Assembly (NCBI GenBank): GCA_009103225.1
Contig: RHPI01002533.1
Location: 395,911-459,910 of the forward strand
DNA length: 64,000 nucleotides
From: Chlorokybus atmophyticus
Lineage: Eukaryota > Streptophyta > Chlorokybophyceae > Chlorokybales > Chlorokybaceae
Direction: 5' to 3'
The notes beneath the pieces are model-generated. The model saw only the letters and a list, made by a program, of their open reading frames with translations. It ran no database searches and was not told the DNA's origin. A program made the position numbers and the translations under genes. Below are positions 35,845 to 50,301 of this stretch, in pieces. How positions within the stretch are numbered: the first letter of the stretch is position 1; each line of letters opens with the position of its first letter.

Positions 35845-37425
35845 TCACGCCAAACCCGTTCCGATCAAGGCTTCATCTACGGCCGGCGGAAACACCTCCA
35901 TAACGTCCCCTTCCAGCCTCAGTGCCACCTCCGGGAACCCATCATGTTCCGTCTGCCCCTTGTTCACAATGATGTATTCTGCGCCCGCCTCCGCACCCTC
36001 CAGCGCCAGACTGGCAGCCGGCTCCACCGACAGCGTCGTCCCGAGCGCGATGATCAGATCCGCCGTCACGCAGGCCTCCTGCAGGGAGCAAAGCATGACG
36101 AGTCAATCTCATCATGTGTATACAACATGGAAAGATTACATTGCATGGTTGCCTCCACTTACGCGTGTGCGTAATAGGTTGATGTCTCGCAGCGGCTGGC
36201 CAAAGCTGATGCTGGCGAGCTTTAGCGGGCCCTCGCATGATGTGCATGTTGGCGGCGTGGGGTTCTGCGCATGAACAAGCTCAACTTCGATATGGTGTTG
36301 AAGTTGAAGCCGACAAGGAACAACACCCAAGTTGAGGCATACACAGCCAGCAGAGAACCTGGCGGAACCGCTGGAACAATGGAGCTGACAGGCCCCCTAG
36401 ACCGCATCGCTGCCAGAACACAATCACAACAAGTAGAGGTGGTTGTCATAGAGGACTGGTTTGATAACATTATGGCGACAAAGCAGCAATCAAAAGCCTT
36501 GAGAGCGCACAGTCCACGCATGCACAACTGTGCCGAGAGTGGGATGCGGCGACAAGATGACCTGCCCAACAAACGACAACATGCGCGGTCACACCTGGCA
36601 CTCGACTCGCCGCCCCGTGCCGTGAAGCTCAGCTAACCGCGTGGTGTCCACCGCGGCGTGGAGCCCGTCCACGTTCTGCGTGGCGCACAGGTGCAGCTTC
36701 CCCGCAAGCTCCAGCTTCCGCACAGCCTGCAGAGTACCAACACCCAACATAAACGAGCATTGCCCCCTCACTCTCCTCTGATGATGAAAGCACAGTCCGT
36801 TTCGTGCTTACGTGGTGGACAGCGTTGGGCTGCGCACTCCGGCCGAATGCGAACCAGTCTTCCGTCTTTTGCTGCCAGTATCGCCGCTTCGCATCCTCGC
36901 TGGACATGAACTCGTTGTACCAAACTGGTTGCCTCGTCTCCCACACACCCTGTGGACCCCTGCAGGATACACACATACAGCTCCACTATACGCGCTGGTT
37001 GCAATCACATCATGCTGAGGAACTTAACCAGCTGCACGCACCCACGTTTGCATGCATACGTACGGGAGCATGCACGTGAGCAATCATGGACACAGACACC
37101 TGCGCACACACGCACACAGACGCTCGCACATACTTGACCCTGCACACTCGCATGTGCATGCACTCAAAGGCGCACCCGCACACGCAGACGGCCACGCGCA
37201 AGCGTGTGTGGGTGTTCGTGCATGTGCAAGCGTGGGTGGGTGTGGGTGCGACCACGCCCCCACCCCCACCCACCTGTAGTCCGGGATGCCGCTTGCTGTG
37301 GACACTCCCGCCCCCGTGAACACGACGATCCTTTTTGCGCGCGACAGTCGCGGCGCAAGCTGATCCACCAGCTCCTTCGCACCGACGACCGCGGCCCTCT
37401 CTACTGCGGCCGCCGCGGCCGCCAT
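35845..37425 (-). CDS. Sirtuin, NAD-dependent protein deacylase
   Basis: Model: complement join 35845-36078, 36163-36264, 36359-36409, 36595-36726, 36812-36959, 37274-37425, in frame, 272 residues. It removes acyl groups from lysines using NAD. Landmarks in order are FTGAGVSTASGIPDYRGPQG (NAD loop), TQNVDGLH with the catalytic His in LAELHGT (about H135), a zinc site formed by CQRC and CTSC (Cys 143/146 and 168/171), SISFGQPL, and the C-terminal GTTLSVEPAASL and EYIIVNKGQTEHDG. The GP-x-GVW after the NAD loop resembles SIRT6/7, while the C-terminus resembles bacterial sirtuins, so the subclass is open. The N-terminus is Ala-rich and short, with no clear targeting signal. The 50-bp exon carrying the second Cys of the first zinc pair (36359-36409) is easily missed. 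Confidence 0.93.
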
Positions 37426-38147
37426 CGCTGATAGAGCGGGCCAAGGCAGGGAGTGGTGTGATGTGCAAAGGTTGAGGTAGAGTGGCTGGTTCCTGCAGTG
37501 GTCCGCAATCTGCATGACGGTCAAGGTGAGTGCAAACGGTAAGTGCAGTAATCAGGCATCATGAAGTCATGGCACTGCTGCAATGTTGCGGTGGTAAAAT
37601 GTTGCAAGGGCTGTGCAGATGCTCGTGTGCCGCCCGCCTTGGTTTCAATGGATAGTGATTGCGTGTGATCAACAGGAAGCCTTCCATGCAAAGCTTGGCT
37701 GCAATGCTTGGCGCTATATGCAGCATTGTAAGCGGAAGCGCACCAGATAACAAACAATGTGTCGCAATGACACTACGCAGATGATGGATGTGAGACAAGC
37801 AAGAGTAATGTGGTAATCGCATGCATGCCGACCGCGCCACCATTGCGGGGGGGTGTGTTGTTCCTTCATTGTTTCAAGCATGTGGTAAGCAAGCCTGCTG
37901 CTCAGACTAAGCCTGTGCCGCATGCCGCACCCTGAACCAATACTGACATACCCTCACCAAGCACAGTCGCAACTCGGCAGGGGAGAAGGGAAGGTAAATA
38001 ACGCTGCACCTATTGCTTACCTTCCGCACTGTGCGTGCTAACCCCGCCGCCGCCGCCGCCTGCTGCTGCCACCTTGACGACCACTGTAGCTTCCGGAAAG
38101 TAGACACCAAGCTTCCGGCAGAACTATCAGAAAAACTCCGTGGCTAA
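37426..38147. other. Intergenic region between divergent genes
   Basis: Separates the sirtuin start from the start of a 96-residue protein gene. No element is recognised. The strong CA/GT-rich stretch near 37080-37270 lies inside the first sirtuin intron, not here. Confidence 0.4.
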
Positions 38148-38900
38148 ATGATGGGAAGTTGTTGCATCCTGCGGAAGGGAAAAAATGGCCTTCAGCCTGC
38201 TGCAGGTTGGCCTGGTGTGGAGGTTGACAAGCGGCGGGCGGCGACGGGCGGCGGTCCCGAGGGGGACTCCGCCGCTGCGGGCGGCAGCGCAGACGAGAGG
38301 GGTTGGCTCAGGAGCGTCTGGAGCGGCTTTGGTGTCCTGTGGGTTGTGCAGAGAGGGCTGGAGAAACGGCTGCCAGCGGGAGCCGGTGAGCAAAGCAGTT
38401 GTCTGATTTTGCTCAGACACAACCTAAGCAGTTGAGGTGCTTGTGCTAATCATAGCAATACGCTTTGTTGGGCTTCGTGGTTGCTCAAGGTCACACGGCT
38501 GCATTCTTTATGCGGACATGACTGTTAGCGTAGTTGTGGACACTTCTGGCTGCCAACGGACACATTATGCAGTTGCGTAGGCAGTGCGGTAGTAGCTTGT
38601 GGGCATATCAAAAGCCTAGTGCACGTCCTGCTATTTCACACTGACACAAGTCTGCACACCTTACTTGTTGAAACGCTGCTGGTGCAATTCTCTGGCGGGG
38701 CTGCCGCTTGTGCAAGTGTGCAAGCCGCAGCAGCACGTTGTGTGACTCTACAGCCGTACGTGACCGTAATTCGGGATACCATGCTCACCTTACAGTTGGT
38801 AGACTGCTCGTGCTGGTGGCTAGTATTTTGCCAGCACCAATTCGCAGCACACCTGCGCAAGACAGTCGAAGTCGTCAAGGGAAAGGCGGCTGATGCTTAA
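38148..38900 (+). CDS. Small protein of unknown function, possible N-myristoylation signal
   Basis: Model: join 38148-38385, 38848-38900, in frame, 96 residues. I do not recognise it. Two Mets open the frame; if translation uses the second, the protein begins MGSCCILRKG, which fits an N-myristoylation site with adjacent Cys for palmitoylation. A Gly/Ala-rich middle is followed by the hydrophobic SVWSGFGVLWVVQRG, then LEKRLPAGA, and the second exon gives HLRKTVEVVKGKAADA before the stop. The donor (GTGAGC) and acceptor (CGCAG) fit in phase. It lies between the sirtuin and MORC genes. Another open frame over the same exon has no motif and was dropped. Confidence 0.45.
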
Positions 38901-38935
38901 TCTCTGCCGTATTCTGCGAAGCCGGGACACGCAAA

Positions 38936-39019
38936 TCACAACACAACAACAGCTTAACACGACAGCCATTGCCAGCTGGCAATGGCTGTCGTGCAAGTAA
39001 AGCTGTTGTTGTGTTGTGA
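38936..39019. repeat. Foldback inverted repeat, about 37-bp stem
   Basis: The centre is gccagctggc at 38971-38980. Going outward, the inner 18 bases (cacgacagccattgccag) and the outer ~19 bases (tcacaacacaacaacagct) pair exactly with the other arm, with one small internal mismatch loop. As RNA it would make a long hairpin. Confidence 0.85.
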
Positions 39020-39035
39020 CTGCTTGCTTGTTGGC

Positions 39036-39114
39036 ACAACAGCTGCTTCACCTGCAAGACAGCCCTTGCCAGCTGGCAATGGCTTTCTTGCTGGTTCTCA
39101 GTAAAGCTGCAGGC
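39036..39114. repeat. Second, more diverged foldback of the same type
   Basis: It is centred on another gccagctggc at 39068-39077. The inner arms (aagacagcccttgccag against its partner) pair with about two mismatches in 17, and the core is clearly related to the foldback 100 bp upstream. Confidence 0.7.
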
Positions 39115-39171
39115 GTTGTCGGCATGTTGTGTGCTTAACAATATACTGTCCCAACTGAATGCAGGAGAGGG

Positions 39172-42100
39172 ATGAATGCTGCCAGCGCAGGCTTTATGAG
39201 TAGCTTGTCGAACGCTCGCCACAGCAGCGGCGCGTCCTCTTTGCATGATACAACGCCCACGCAAACACACAAGCACGTGGAAGATCTGGTAGAACCAGAG
39301 GAAGAGCAGGAGCAGCTGGAGGAAGCGGAAGAGGAGAAGGAGGAGGAGGAAGAAGAGCAACTGCCCGTCAGGCGATCCTCCAGATCTACTGGCGCGACTC
39401 CTAGTGGTACTCCAGCGAAGGGGGATCACAGCTCCCCCGCGGTTGCTTCCAGCAAGCGGACGCCAAGATCAAGGTTTCGCCAGTTCTGGCATGCAGCTGA
39501 AGACTTTCCAAAGGATGTTGGGCAAGCACTCTCCGCAGGGTTGGACCATGCTAGGTAATCAGTCAGGATGTTGCTACGGCGTCATACACCTTGCTCAATC
39601 TAATAGTCACTTGGGGCAGCATTTTAAGCCTCATTTCATCATAACGGCTCATCAGCTGAAGCTGTCAACAGGTTGCATCCGAAGTTTCTACACACCAACG
39701 CGACAAGGTATTGCTATGTCACTTACTTAGCTTTATACCCAACTGCACAGTGTGTAGGTATACCATCTGATGTCGAGCTGACTGCTTCCTTGCAGCCATA
39801 AGTGGGCGCTTGGAGCGTTTGCAGAATTGCTGGACAATGCCATTGACGAAGGTCTTATGCTGCGTCATCATGCCACCATGTTAACTCTCATGCTGACAGC
39901 ATTGACCTGTGCAGTTCCTCGTGGCGCAACATATGTGAGTGTGGATGTTCAAAAGCAACCGGGCAACTCACGCCAGATGCTGGTGTTTGAGGATGATGGT
40001 TTCGGCATGACCCCAGAGAGCCTCCGAAGCTGTATGAGTTTTGGGTATGCACCTCCACTTTCCTGCGCACACTGGCCTGTGTACATTTCACATCAGTCTG
40101 TCACATCTATTGCATATGACACTGGTTGTTGCTGTTCCTGCACTCTCCTATGTTATCTTTCATTGCAGTTAATCGCCCATTGACGCCGTTGCGCTCAGGT
40201 ATTCGAAGAAGCTTCAGGGCAAGTTCATTGGCCAGTACGGCAACGGCTTCAAGACTGGCACTATCCGGCTTGGTGCAGACGCATTGGTTTTTACGCGATG
40301 TGAAAGCGATGGTCAAGTAACGGAGAGCTGTGGGCTTCTGTCGTACACGTTTCTGCGAGAAACAGGACAAGATGATGTAGTACGTGTTTAGCACAGCAAA
40401 GTTCCCCCCCTAGCCATACGCTACTTGACCATGAGCTTACAGTTGACTGATGTGCTTAGGTGGTTCCGATAGTTGATTGGGTGGGTGAGGGTGTGACCAA
40501 CGACTTGCAGCCAATGTTACGCGGTGGTCATCGCACAGAGTGGGATGACAAGTTGGAGACTATCATGCAATGGTCCCCATTCAAAGAGCAGGCTGCATTC
40601 TTTGCACAAGTACAGTGTTGAGCGCTTTATGCTTGACTCTGTTTGTGGCCATGAACGACTGTTTCTTGGTGTCTTTGTTGAGGTCAGTACATGGTATCGT
40701 GCTGAGTTGTGCTTAGTTGCAGTTTGAGCGCATACGTGAGGTTGGACATGGCACCACGATCCTAGTGTACAATCTGTGGGAGACAGAAGAGGGCGACCTT
40801 GAGCTGGACCTCACCACAGATGTAAAGGTAAGGGAGAGCCAATTGCAGTAGCGTGATGACAAGGACTGTGGCACACCTGTCGTGCAAGTTTCTGGTGCTA
40901 TGCTGCTTACATGGTTGCACGGGAGTGAATTTGGATGTTCGTACAGGACATTCGCAGCAGGGTTGCAAAGGCAGAGGTGACTGAGCAGAAACAAGGCAAC
41001 TCCAGAGTCCTGCAGGACGACCCCTATGATCGTTGGAAGTTTTCGCTCAAAGTATGTCGGGCTCTTGCCAGCATGGTGTCACAGAGAAACCATGGTTGTG
41101 TGGTCGGGAGTTGTGTTGTAATTGTCAGCGTCACAGGCGTATGCTGGTATACTGTATCTCAGAAGGCCGAATAACTTCAAGATCTATCTACGAGGACATG
41201 AGGTTCCGCATACGCCCATCCAGGAGCAGATCAAGTGCGTATTCTAAATATAAGTAAAAACACTCACCAAATGCCGTTGATGTTTTGGTGTTCTGCAGGC
41301 ACATTGGCGTGGCCAAGTATAGCCCTCGTGGGCACGCGCAGGATGGCCACCCCGTGAGTGCTTGTGTCTGCATTTGTTGCAGAGTGAGTCGCAACTGGCT
41401 TGCTGGCTTCAATGTGATGTTGTTTTGCAGTGTCCACCTGTTGAGATAAACATTGGGTTTTCGCCATACGCGCCTAAGACGTCCGTGATGGGCTTTTGCG
41501 TGTACAACAAGAATCGCCTAATTAAGGTGCGTGCTAGTTGACGCCGCAGGCTGTATTTTCCAAGAGTTACTGCATGTGAGTCATTTGCACATCCATTGAT
41601 GTGTTGCATCTGTGTACAGCCATTCTGGAAGGTTTACTCATCTGCGAGCTCTACTGGCCGAGGCGTTGTAGGTACTCATTTGCATGCCCTTGTGCGCTTG
41701 TGCGCATGAACACCGTGGGGATGTTCACCGACTCTTCTACTGTGAAAACAGGCATTCTTGAAGCCAACTTTATTGAGCCCGCTCATGATAAACAAGACTT
41801 CGAGAAGTCATATACGCTCTCTAGGTTGGAAGTCCGTCTCAAAAAGCTTGTGACTGACTACTGGTAAAACTGCAGTCTGTAGCTGTTCCTAGTGCTGGCG
41901 GTCATGTCCCATGCGCACAATATGCAATGCCTCACAACACCCTCGTGCAGGAGAGAGAATGCTGGCAAGGTCGGTTACTGGTCTGCAAACGTTGCAGGGT
42001 ACCATGCAGAGATGAGCAAACGGAAAAAAGCTGCCAAGGTCAAGGCGGAGGAGTCAGGTAGCCAAGCACTTGTTGGAGACAGAAGCAGTGCAAAGTGCAC

Positions 42101-43112
42101 CAGTGCGGTTGTCTTGCGCGTGCTGTAGTGGTCCTGTAGTTGGGCTGCGCGTTTTGCCAGCTGTAATTCAATCCACATCGTTGCAGATGACGTTGTGGAT
42201 GAAGCTGTTGATGACGAGGATGAAGCACCACCGCGCAAGGTGAAAGTAGAAGGCCGGGATGCAGCCAACAAGCGTGCAAGACCCGCCAAGCGACGCTCGC
42301 AAGCTTCAGATGTTGTCACTGACAGCGATGATGGTGAAGAATGCGAGGACGAAGGCGAGGTTGAAGTCAAGCGGTCGCCAGTGGCGTTACAGCAACAGTA
42401 CGCATCACCCGCACTGGAGTGAGCCGTTGGTCTGCTGCTTTGCTTCTGCTGACTCTTGCCACATTATGTGTGGCAGGTATTCACAGCTCAGCAAGGAGAA
42501 GTCCAGCCTACAAACTAGAGTAGAAGAATTGGAAAAGCAGGTCAGCAGTCATGGCTACGTCGCCAATTGCGTTGTACAGTGGCATTCCAGCTGTTGCATG
42601 CCTGCGTCATGGCTCGCCAAGGGTGACCAACGTACAACGAGTCACACTAAACCTGCTTTCACTGACATGGCATGGCTGTGTGGCAGGTTGCTCGGTTACA
42701 ACAGGAGCGCAAAGCTGCACTGCAGACCGCAAGCCAGTTTCAGCGTGCCTGCGAAGAAGCTCAGCTTGCCCATAAGGTACAGTGTGTGCTTTGTGGTGAC
42801 ATCTGCCTGAGCACAGTTGGCTTAGCTGCATATATAAAGCTCAGGTACTTCCACTGATTCCCTTATAGGATTACAGCTGGTGTTGCTAATTTGGTGTTGA
42901 TGTGCTTGTGCGTACCGCAGCAAGTAGATGCCAAGCTGAGGAGGCTGTCGACAACTACATCAATGCTACAAACTGAGTTGGAGAGCGCTCAAAAGGCGAG
43001 CACGAACAACGAGGAGACTTCAAGGCTCAGCACAGAAAATGAAGAGCTTAAGCTGCAGCTTGAAGCTTTCAAAAAGAAGCAAGCCGACTTGATGTCCATG
43101 CTGGTCGGATGA
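39172..43112 (+). CDS. MORC: MORC family GHKL ATPase
   Basis: Model: join 39172-39554, 39672-39707, 39796-39851, 39915-40044, 40199-40379, 40460-40609, 40723-40827, 40947-41051, 41137-41234, 41299-41353, 41431-41526, 41620-41671, 41752-41863, 41951-42057, 42187-42418, 42477-42540, 42687-42776, 42921-43112, in frame, 747 residues. After an acidic N-terminus comes the entry motif RLHPKFLHTNATSHKWALGA. The GHKL ATPase motifs follow: FAELLDNAIDE, DDGFGM, and IGQYGNGFKTG. The S5-type domain ends near FCVYNKNRLIKPFWKVYSS. A basic, acidic-patterned linker (PRKVKVEGRDAANKRARP) and a C-terminal coiled coil complete the plant-type architecture. MORC ATPases compact chromatin and act with RNA-directed silencing in plants. 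The ATG sits just after an acceptor-like gaatgcag, so a 5' leader intron is likely. Confidence 0.93.
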
Positions 43113-43682
43113 AGCCCTCAGCGTCCATCCTGTGCCTAAAGATAACCACAATAAAATGCACTATAAATACTATCTTCCTGCGCCCCACTCCTCGGCCCTA
43201 GCCAGGTCGGGGCGGGTATAGTACCCGTTATTGTATATTGTGCCAGTTCCACTTGGCTCAGGAGTGCTGATGCATGAGGCTGAGCCACAGCAGGGTATGC
43301 TTGAGTGTACTGCGTCGCTTTTGCAACAGCTTCTAACAGGCTTGATGCATTCAGCCTGCTCATGACACTGTCAGCATGTTGAAGGCCAGTACAGTGAGCG
43401 CAAGCACATGCCACAATCTCTGCATCCTATATAATGTACATGTCATTTCCATGTGAACACAGTCAAGATGGGTGAACATGCGCACAGAATAGCTTGGCAG
43501 TACTCATAGTTTGTCCGTGCATGAAGCCCAAAGACACATAAACCATGTGATGGCATCCGCTAGTGACTCAGCACTGTGCCTTAGCACAACCTTGTGGGCA
43601 GATGGCCAGCTTGCGGTGCCAAGCAGGCCAAGACTGCCCACAAGCTGTAAACACACAGCAGCTCATCACACAACCCCACCAC
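43113..43682. other. Intergenic region between convergent genes
   Basis: 3' flanks of the MORC gene and of the unknown minus-strand gene. No exon is supported. Confidence 0.4.
43150..43155 (+). terminator. Possible polyadenylation signal of the MORC gene
   Basis: An aataaa hexamer lies 38 bases after the MORC stop. Green algae often use other signals, so this is only suggestive. Confidence 0.3.
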
Positions 43683-46076
<2,394 letters not shown>

Positions 46077-46698
46077 CACCGCGGCGTCGCCGCCGCTGTG
46101 GGGGTGGCCTGAACGAGTTGCATGCAACTTGCTATCGTGTGTGACGCCTCTGTTTTGGGGGTTTGGGGATGATGGGTGATGATAACTTCTGTACAACACA
46201 CAGGAAAGGCCACGATGAAGCGACAAGGCTGTCAGTTTGTGCAAGGGCACAGTGCGCTGCAACGCGCATGAGGTGTATGAGTGCATCCAACAGGGCTACA
46301 CTACTGACACTCTGAAATGCATGTAGATGTGATTCTTACATGCATGCAAGGTAGGGTTATCACTGCAAGAGACCACATGCAATGTTCAACACTGCAACAC
46401 GGAAGTAGCACTTGCAATAGGTTTGCAGTGTGCGCAAGTGAGCCAACACTCCACATGACATCGTGTGGATCCTTGCCTTGACAACAGACGACACTAAGAA
46501 GCATTGCTCAGTTGCTGATATGCATGTCCCAACAAGCAACAGCAACAACAGAGCGCCATCTTCCTTGCAAGCTCTCCTCCGTCTCCTTGTTGAGCCTTTC
46601 TTATGTCCTTGATTCGCACAATCATTCCACTCGCTTGCTGACCCCAATAGAAGTCCCACCCCACCCCACCCACCCTAACCCTGTATGTACAAATTCAC
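46077..46698. other. Intergenic region, no gene recognised
   Basis: Lies between the 5' end of the unknown minus-strand gene and the stop of the TPR protein gene. A C-rich stretch (ccccaccccacccaccc) occurs near 46660. No exon is supported. Confidence 0.4.
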
Positions 46699-49635
46699 TC
46701 ACTCGCTCTCCGTGAAGTCCACTTCACACTTGCCACTATGCCACTTCACTTCCACCCACGAGGGTTCCCACAACCCCCTCCACTTGGCACTCATCACAGG
46801 CAGCCTGCATTTCCCCCCCCACTCCGCCCTCGCCACACGCTCAAGCACATCATCAACCTCACCACCATCCCCGCCATCATCCCCATCCCCATCACTGTAG
46901 CTGTTCAACATCGCGATCGCGGCGGCCCGGCTGGCGTCCGCCTCGCTACCGCGCGAGGGGTAGAGGCGGATGAGGTTGGCGTAGCGAGAGAGGATGACGG
47001 CCGCCACGGCGTTGCGGGTTTTGGGAGGAGAGGAGGTGTGGAGGTGAGATGGCGTTGGGTCGATGCCGAGAAGGGACATGCTGGACCTGAGCGTTGGGAT
47101 GGGATAGGAGTTTAGTCGTGCAGAGCTTGTGCGATTTGGGAAGTGTTGAGTAACAAAGTCACAATGTGCGCATGTGCGCATGTGCATTGCTCGTTTGACC
47201 ATTAGTATATAAGCTGCAAACCTACCAATGCAGTCCCAGTGATCGCGCGCGCACACATGTGCCGCCCACATGCGCACGTGCAGACACACGCACCAGCACG
47301 CACATGGGCCATACAAGCACACGCACACGTGCTTTTACCCCCCCACCCCCCCACCCCACCCCCACCCCACCCACACTCGCACCCACACCAACAACAGAAG
47401 GCATACAGCCTGCGTACCGATACAGTCCTTCTGCCAGCATTAGCGCCGGCCTTCGCGCATAATCATCCGCAATGCAGGCCAGCACGAGCCCCACGCGCGG
47501 GTGCTTGTCGCCTCCGATTGCCTCTGCTGCACTCAACCCCTCTACGCACACACACACCAACTGGTCACACTCCCACCCAACACAAACACACGACTCAAAA
47601 GCCCAACACCCACCTTGCAGCTGCTCTTCCGCCTTGTCGTGCATGCCTCGATGCGTGTACAGCTGCCCGAGGCCGACTTTGGCATCCACCGCGAGTTCTT
47701 CATTGGACAAACCGGGAGCGAGTAAGGATACATCAACTTCCTGTTCATCCTCTTTATAGCCATGAGTTGAGGCGTACTGGTACACCTGGCTGTACAGATT
47801 CTTCACCAGCGCGGGATTGACACCGTTCTCGTGGTGCTTCATTGCGATCACATGGTGCTTTTGTGCTACACAGACAGGCCGGCATGCATTGCGTGAGTGT
47901 GCTTGTCAGGAGGGAGCATTGAGGGTATGTGTTACACATCCACATACCATGCGAGCCAATACGATGGCTTGTGCTGTTTGGAGATTCACGATGCAAGCAT
48001 ACAGCATAGGGAAGACACTGGCGATGTTGGCTGATAGACACCTTCCAAACACTTGTGCACAAGCAACTGCACTTTTGCAAGTACACATCAGTGACAACAT
48101 GAACCCACCGAGCTGTGATGTGTACTCGCTGATGTCCTGGAGCTTGTACGGTGTCCCGTCAGGTACAAGGTGGACGAGGGTTTTCCCGCTCACATGCTGC
48201 AAGGCCTGCTCACAAGTTCAGCAATCAGCTGGACTGCAGTTTCAGGCGCATGGATGTATCAACGCACCTTGCCGCCTAATCTGCTGGCAAGCACAGCGCT
48301 GGACTCTCTTGCAAAATCTGCACAGAAACAGACAAAGGTTGATTAGTAAGTTGGCGCGCGCGCACACACACAAAACAAACAGAAGAATTTACTGATAGAT
48401 ATTGTAAGAAGTTGTATGCAAGTGATTCAAGCCAAAGCGTACCCGAGAAGGGAGAGGGGCAGTCCCGGATGTCTTGTAGTATTGCCATCGCCGCGTCATG
48501 CTTGCCCCTGTTCAACCAGACCTGAAAGACCTGAAGCGCAAGCATACCACAACTTGCAGCTGCATCCACCAAGCACATCATCATGCACGCTTGGAACCAC
48601 CATACCACCACACCATCAACTTCACCACCACACAACCACAAAGCACGCAACCAAGCAGTACTGAATCTCTCATGCAGACGGCTGAAAGTGCACACTTCTC
48701 ACTCAGCAATGCGCTTGTTGTTGATGATAACCATCTCATGTTGGCATACCACTCTGCGTAGAGCGAAGCAGTGGCCAGCTGCGCCCGCACCAATGCGGGC
48801 TCGCAGGCGTCGTCCTCCACGAGAGCGCGCAGGCGCTGGAGGCCGTGGTCGAGGGCGGCCGCGGCGGCGGGTTCGGCAGCGGGACCTGTTGTTTCAAGTT
48901 GGTTGGTGGGTCAAGTACGGTGTGGGTGGAGAGCAGCTCAAGGACACACTTGGGTCAACATCCGCGGCTGTTGACCGACTTGTGCATTGTGGATGGTCAC
49001 ATGAAGGGCATGAAGCTCTCGCTGAAAGTGCGTGCAGTCCACAAGAGCTTGTGGACTGCAATGTCGACATCCTTTGTAAATGAAGTCAAGCTTTTCTGTT
49101 GTTTGGACGTTTCTCCTGAGACGTTGAACTGTGACATGCATGCACGCAAAGCAATGGTACGAAAACTTGACTGACCACAAGCCTTGCGGAGGGGGTGAGA
49201 GTTGCAAAAGGGAGCACACTACCCCAAAGACCAGGACCAGGACCAGGACCAGGACCAGTGCACTTGTTGGCTCTCAACTACAATAGAGTTAATAGAGTTA
49301 ATTCCTGCAAGGCCAGATCGCATGCAAGACATGATAACAAAGCTTGACGCAAAAACAGTCATGCACGCAACACCTAAAGCAGCTCACACGTGTGTTGAAC
49401 CTCAATTATCACACGCACAACACACTTGCTGCACACCTTGCTTGATGGCCTCCCGGGCAAATCTCACCAGCTGCCTAGACAGCTGCTCCCCCAAGGCCGC
49501 CCCTCCTCCTCCTCCTGCTGCCCCGCCGCCGGCGCCAGTCGCGGTGAAACGCACACGTGCAGCCTGGACGCCGGCCTGGACAGCGTGCATGCGGGCCTTG
49601 GCGGCCGCCCTCGCTACCGCCGCCGCCGCCGCCAT
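46699..49635 (-). CDS. TPR-like repeat protein, possibly organelle-targeted
   Basis: Model: complement join 46699-47086, 47418-47541, 47614-47865, 48109-48196, 48268-48317, 48443-48552, 48750-48885, 49422-49635, in frame, 453 residues. The N-terminus is Ala/Arg-rich with few acidic residues (MAAAAAVARAAAKARMHAV), compatible with a mitochondrial or plastid presequence. Helical repeats of TPR type follow: LVRAQLATASLYAE, LALQVFQVWLNRGKHDAAMA, LAVDAKVGLGQLYTHRGMHD, KAEEQLQEGLSAAEAIGGDK, HPRVGLVLACIADDYARR. The last exon has RNAVAAVILSRYANLIRLYP, an acidic GDGDDGGDGGEVDDV loop, and an unusual C-terminus. TPR proteins scaffold complexes; the partner here is unknown. The first donor (GTTGTG) and one acceptor were chosen for frame and are less sure than the rest. 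Confidence 0.68.
49229..49258. repeat. Hexamer repeat (gaccag)5
   Basis: Five exact copies of gaccag lie inside the long first intron of the TPR gene. Confidence 0.9.
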
Positions 49636-50301
49636 GGCACTAGTCACCCAGCCATGCACGCTCGGATGCGGGGTGTTTGCATCATCGCTGGCAGCGTGTT
49701 GTTGCCTACTTTTTTTGATGTTTCTATGGTTTGTTGCTGTTACCAAGAAACGTTTCTGTCTTTTCTTTCCTTGCCTTTCTCTCCGGTGTACTAGTTGGAT
49801 GAAGTGCTCAAGCGCAAGCTGGTGGCCCTGGCGATGCATGATGACGAGGTTGGTCTTCCCGCAGGCTGCGACACGCAGCTCACACTCATGCAAGCTTGCG
49901 TTTCCTTGGCAATGGTAACTTCAGCAGCGGTTTCTCACCAGCACCGCAAGATATGCTACAATGTACACTTTCCGTTTCGCATTGTATGTACATGGTCGCA
50001 TTGTGGTGGAACCAAGCTGCCCACAGCACACACTCTGCCTGCCCGAAGTTGGGGACAGAGCATTGCGATCACACAACAGGCCAAATTGAACAGGTACACA
50101 ACGACACAGTCTACACACATCTGCCACGTGTAACGCAGGGAGAAAAGAAACGTGTGCATAAGCTTCAGATGTACTGTGTGTACATATTAGTCTAGTCTTG
50201 TCTTTGTGCTGTTGGGAGTAATTATAAACGGATGTACATACACAAGGTCTAGTGTACTGTAGGGACATTTGATACAAGTGATATGTGTACAAGGTTTGCA
50301 A
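49636..50301. other. Intergenic region between TPR and DRM genes
   Basis: Upstream of the TPR gene and downstream of the DRM stop. No exon or regulatory element is recognised. Confidence 0.4.

Noticed and set aside
37010-37524. Open frames rich in His/Thr/Arg on both strands
   Set aside because: They are produced by CA/GT-rich sequence within the first sirtuin intron.
46360-46659. Minus-strand open frame with hydrophobic stretch
   Set aside because: No splice partner or motif; it sits in the gap between two supported genes.
49202-49918. 238-residue plus-strand open frame
   Set aside because: It is opposite the first exon and intron of the TPR gene and contains the gaccag repeat translated as Asp-Gln.
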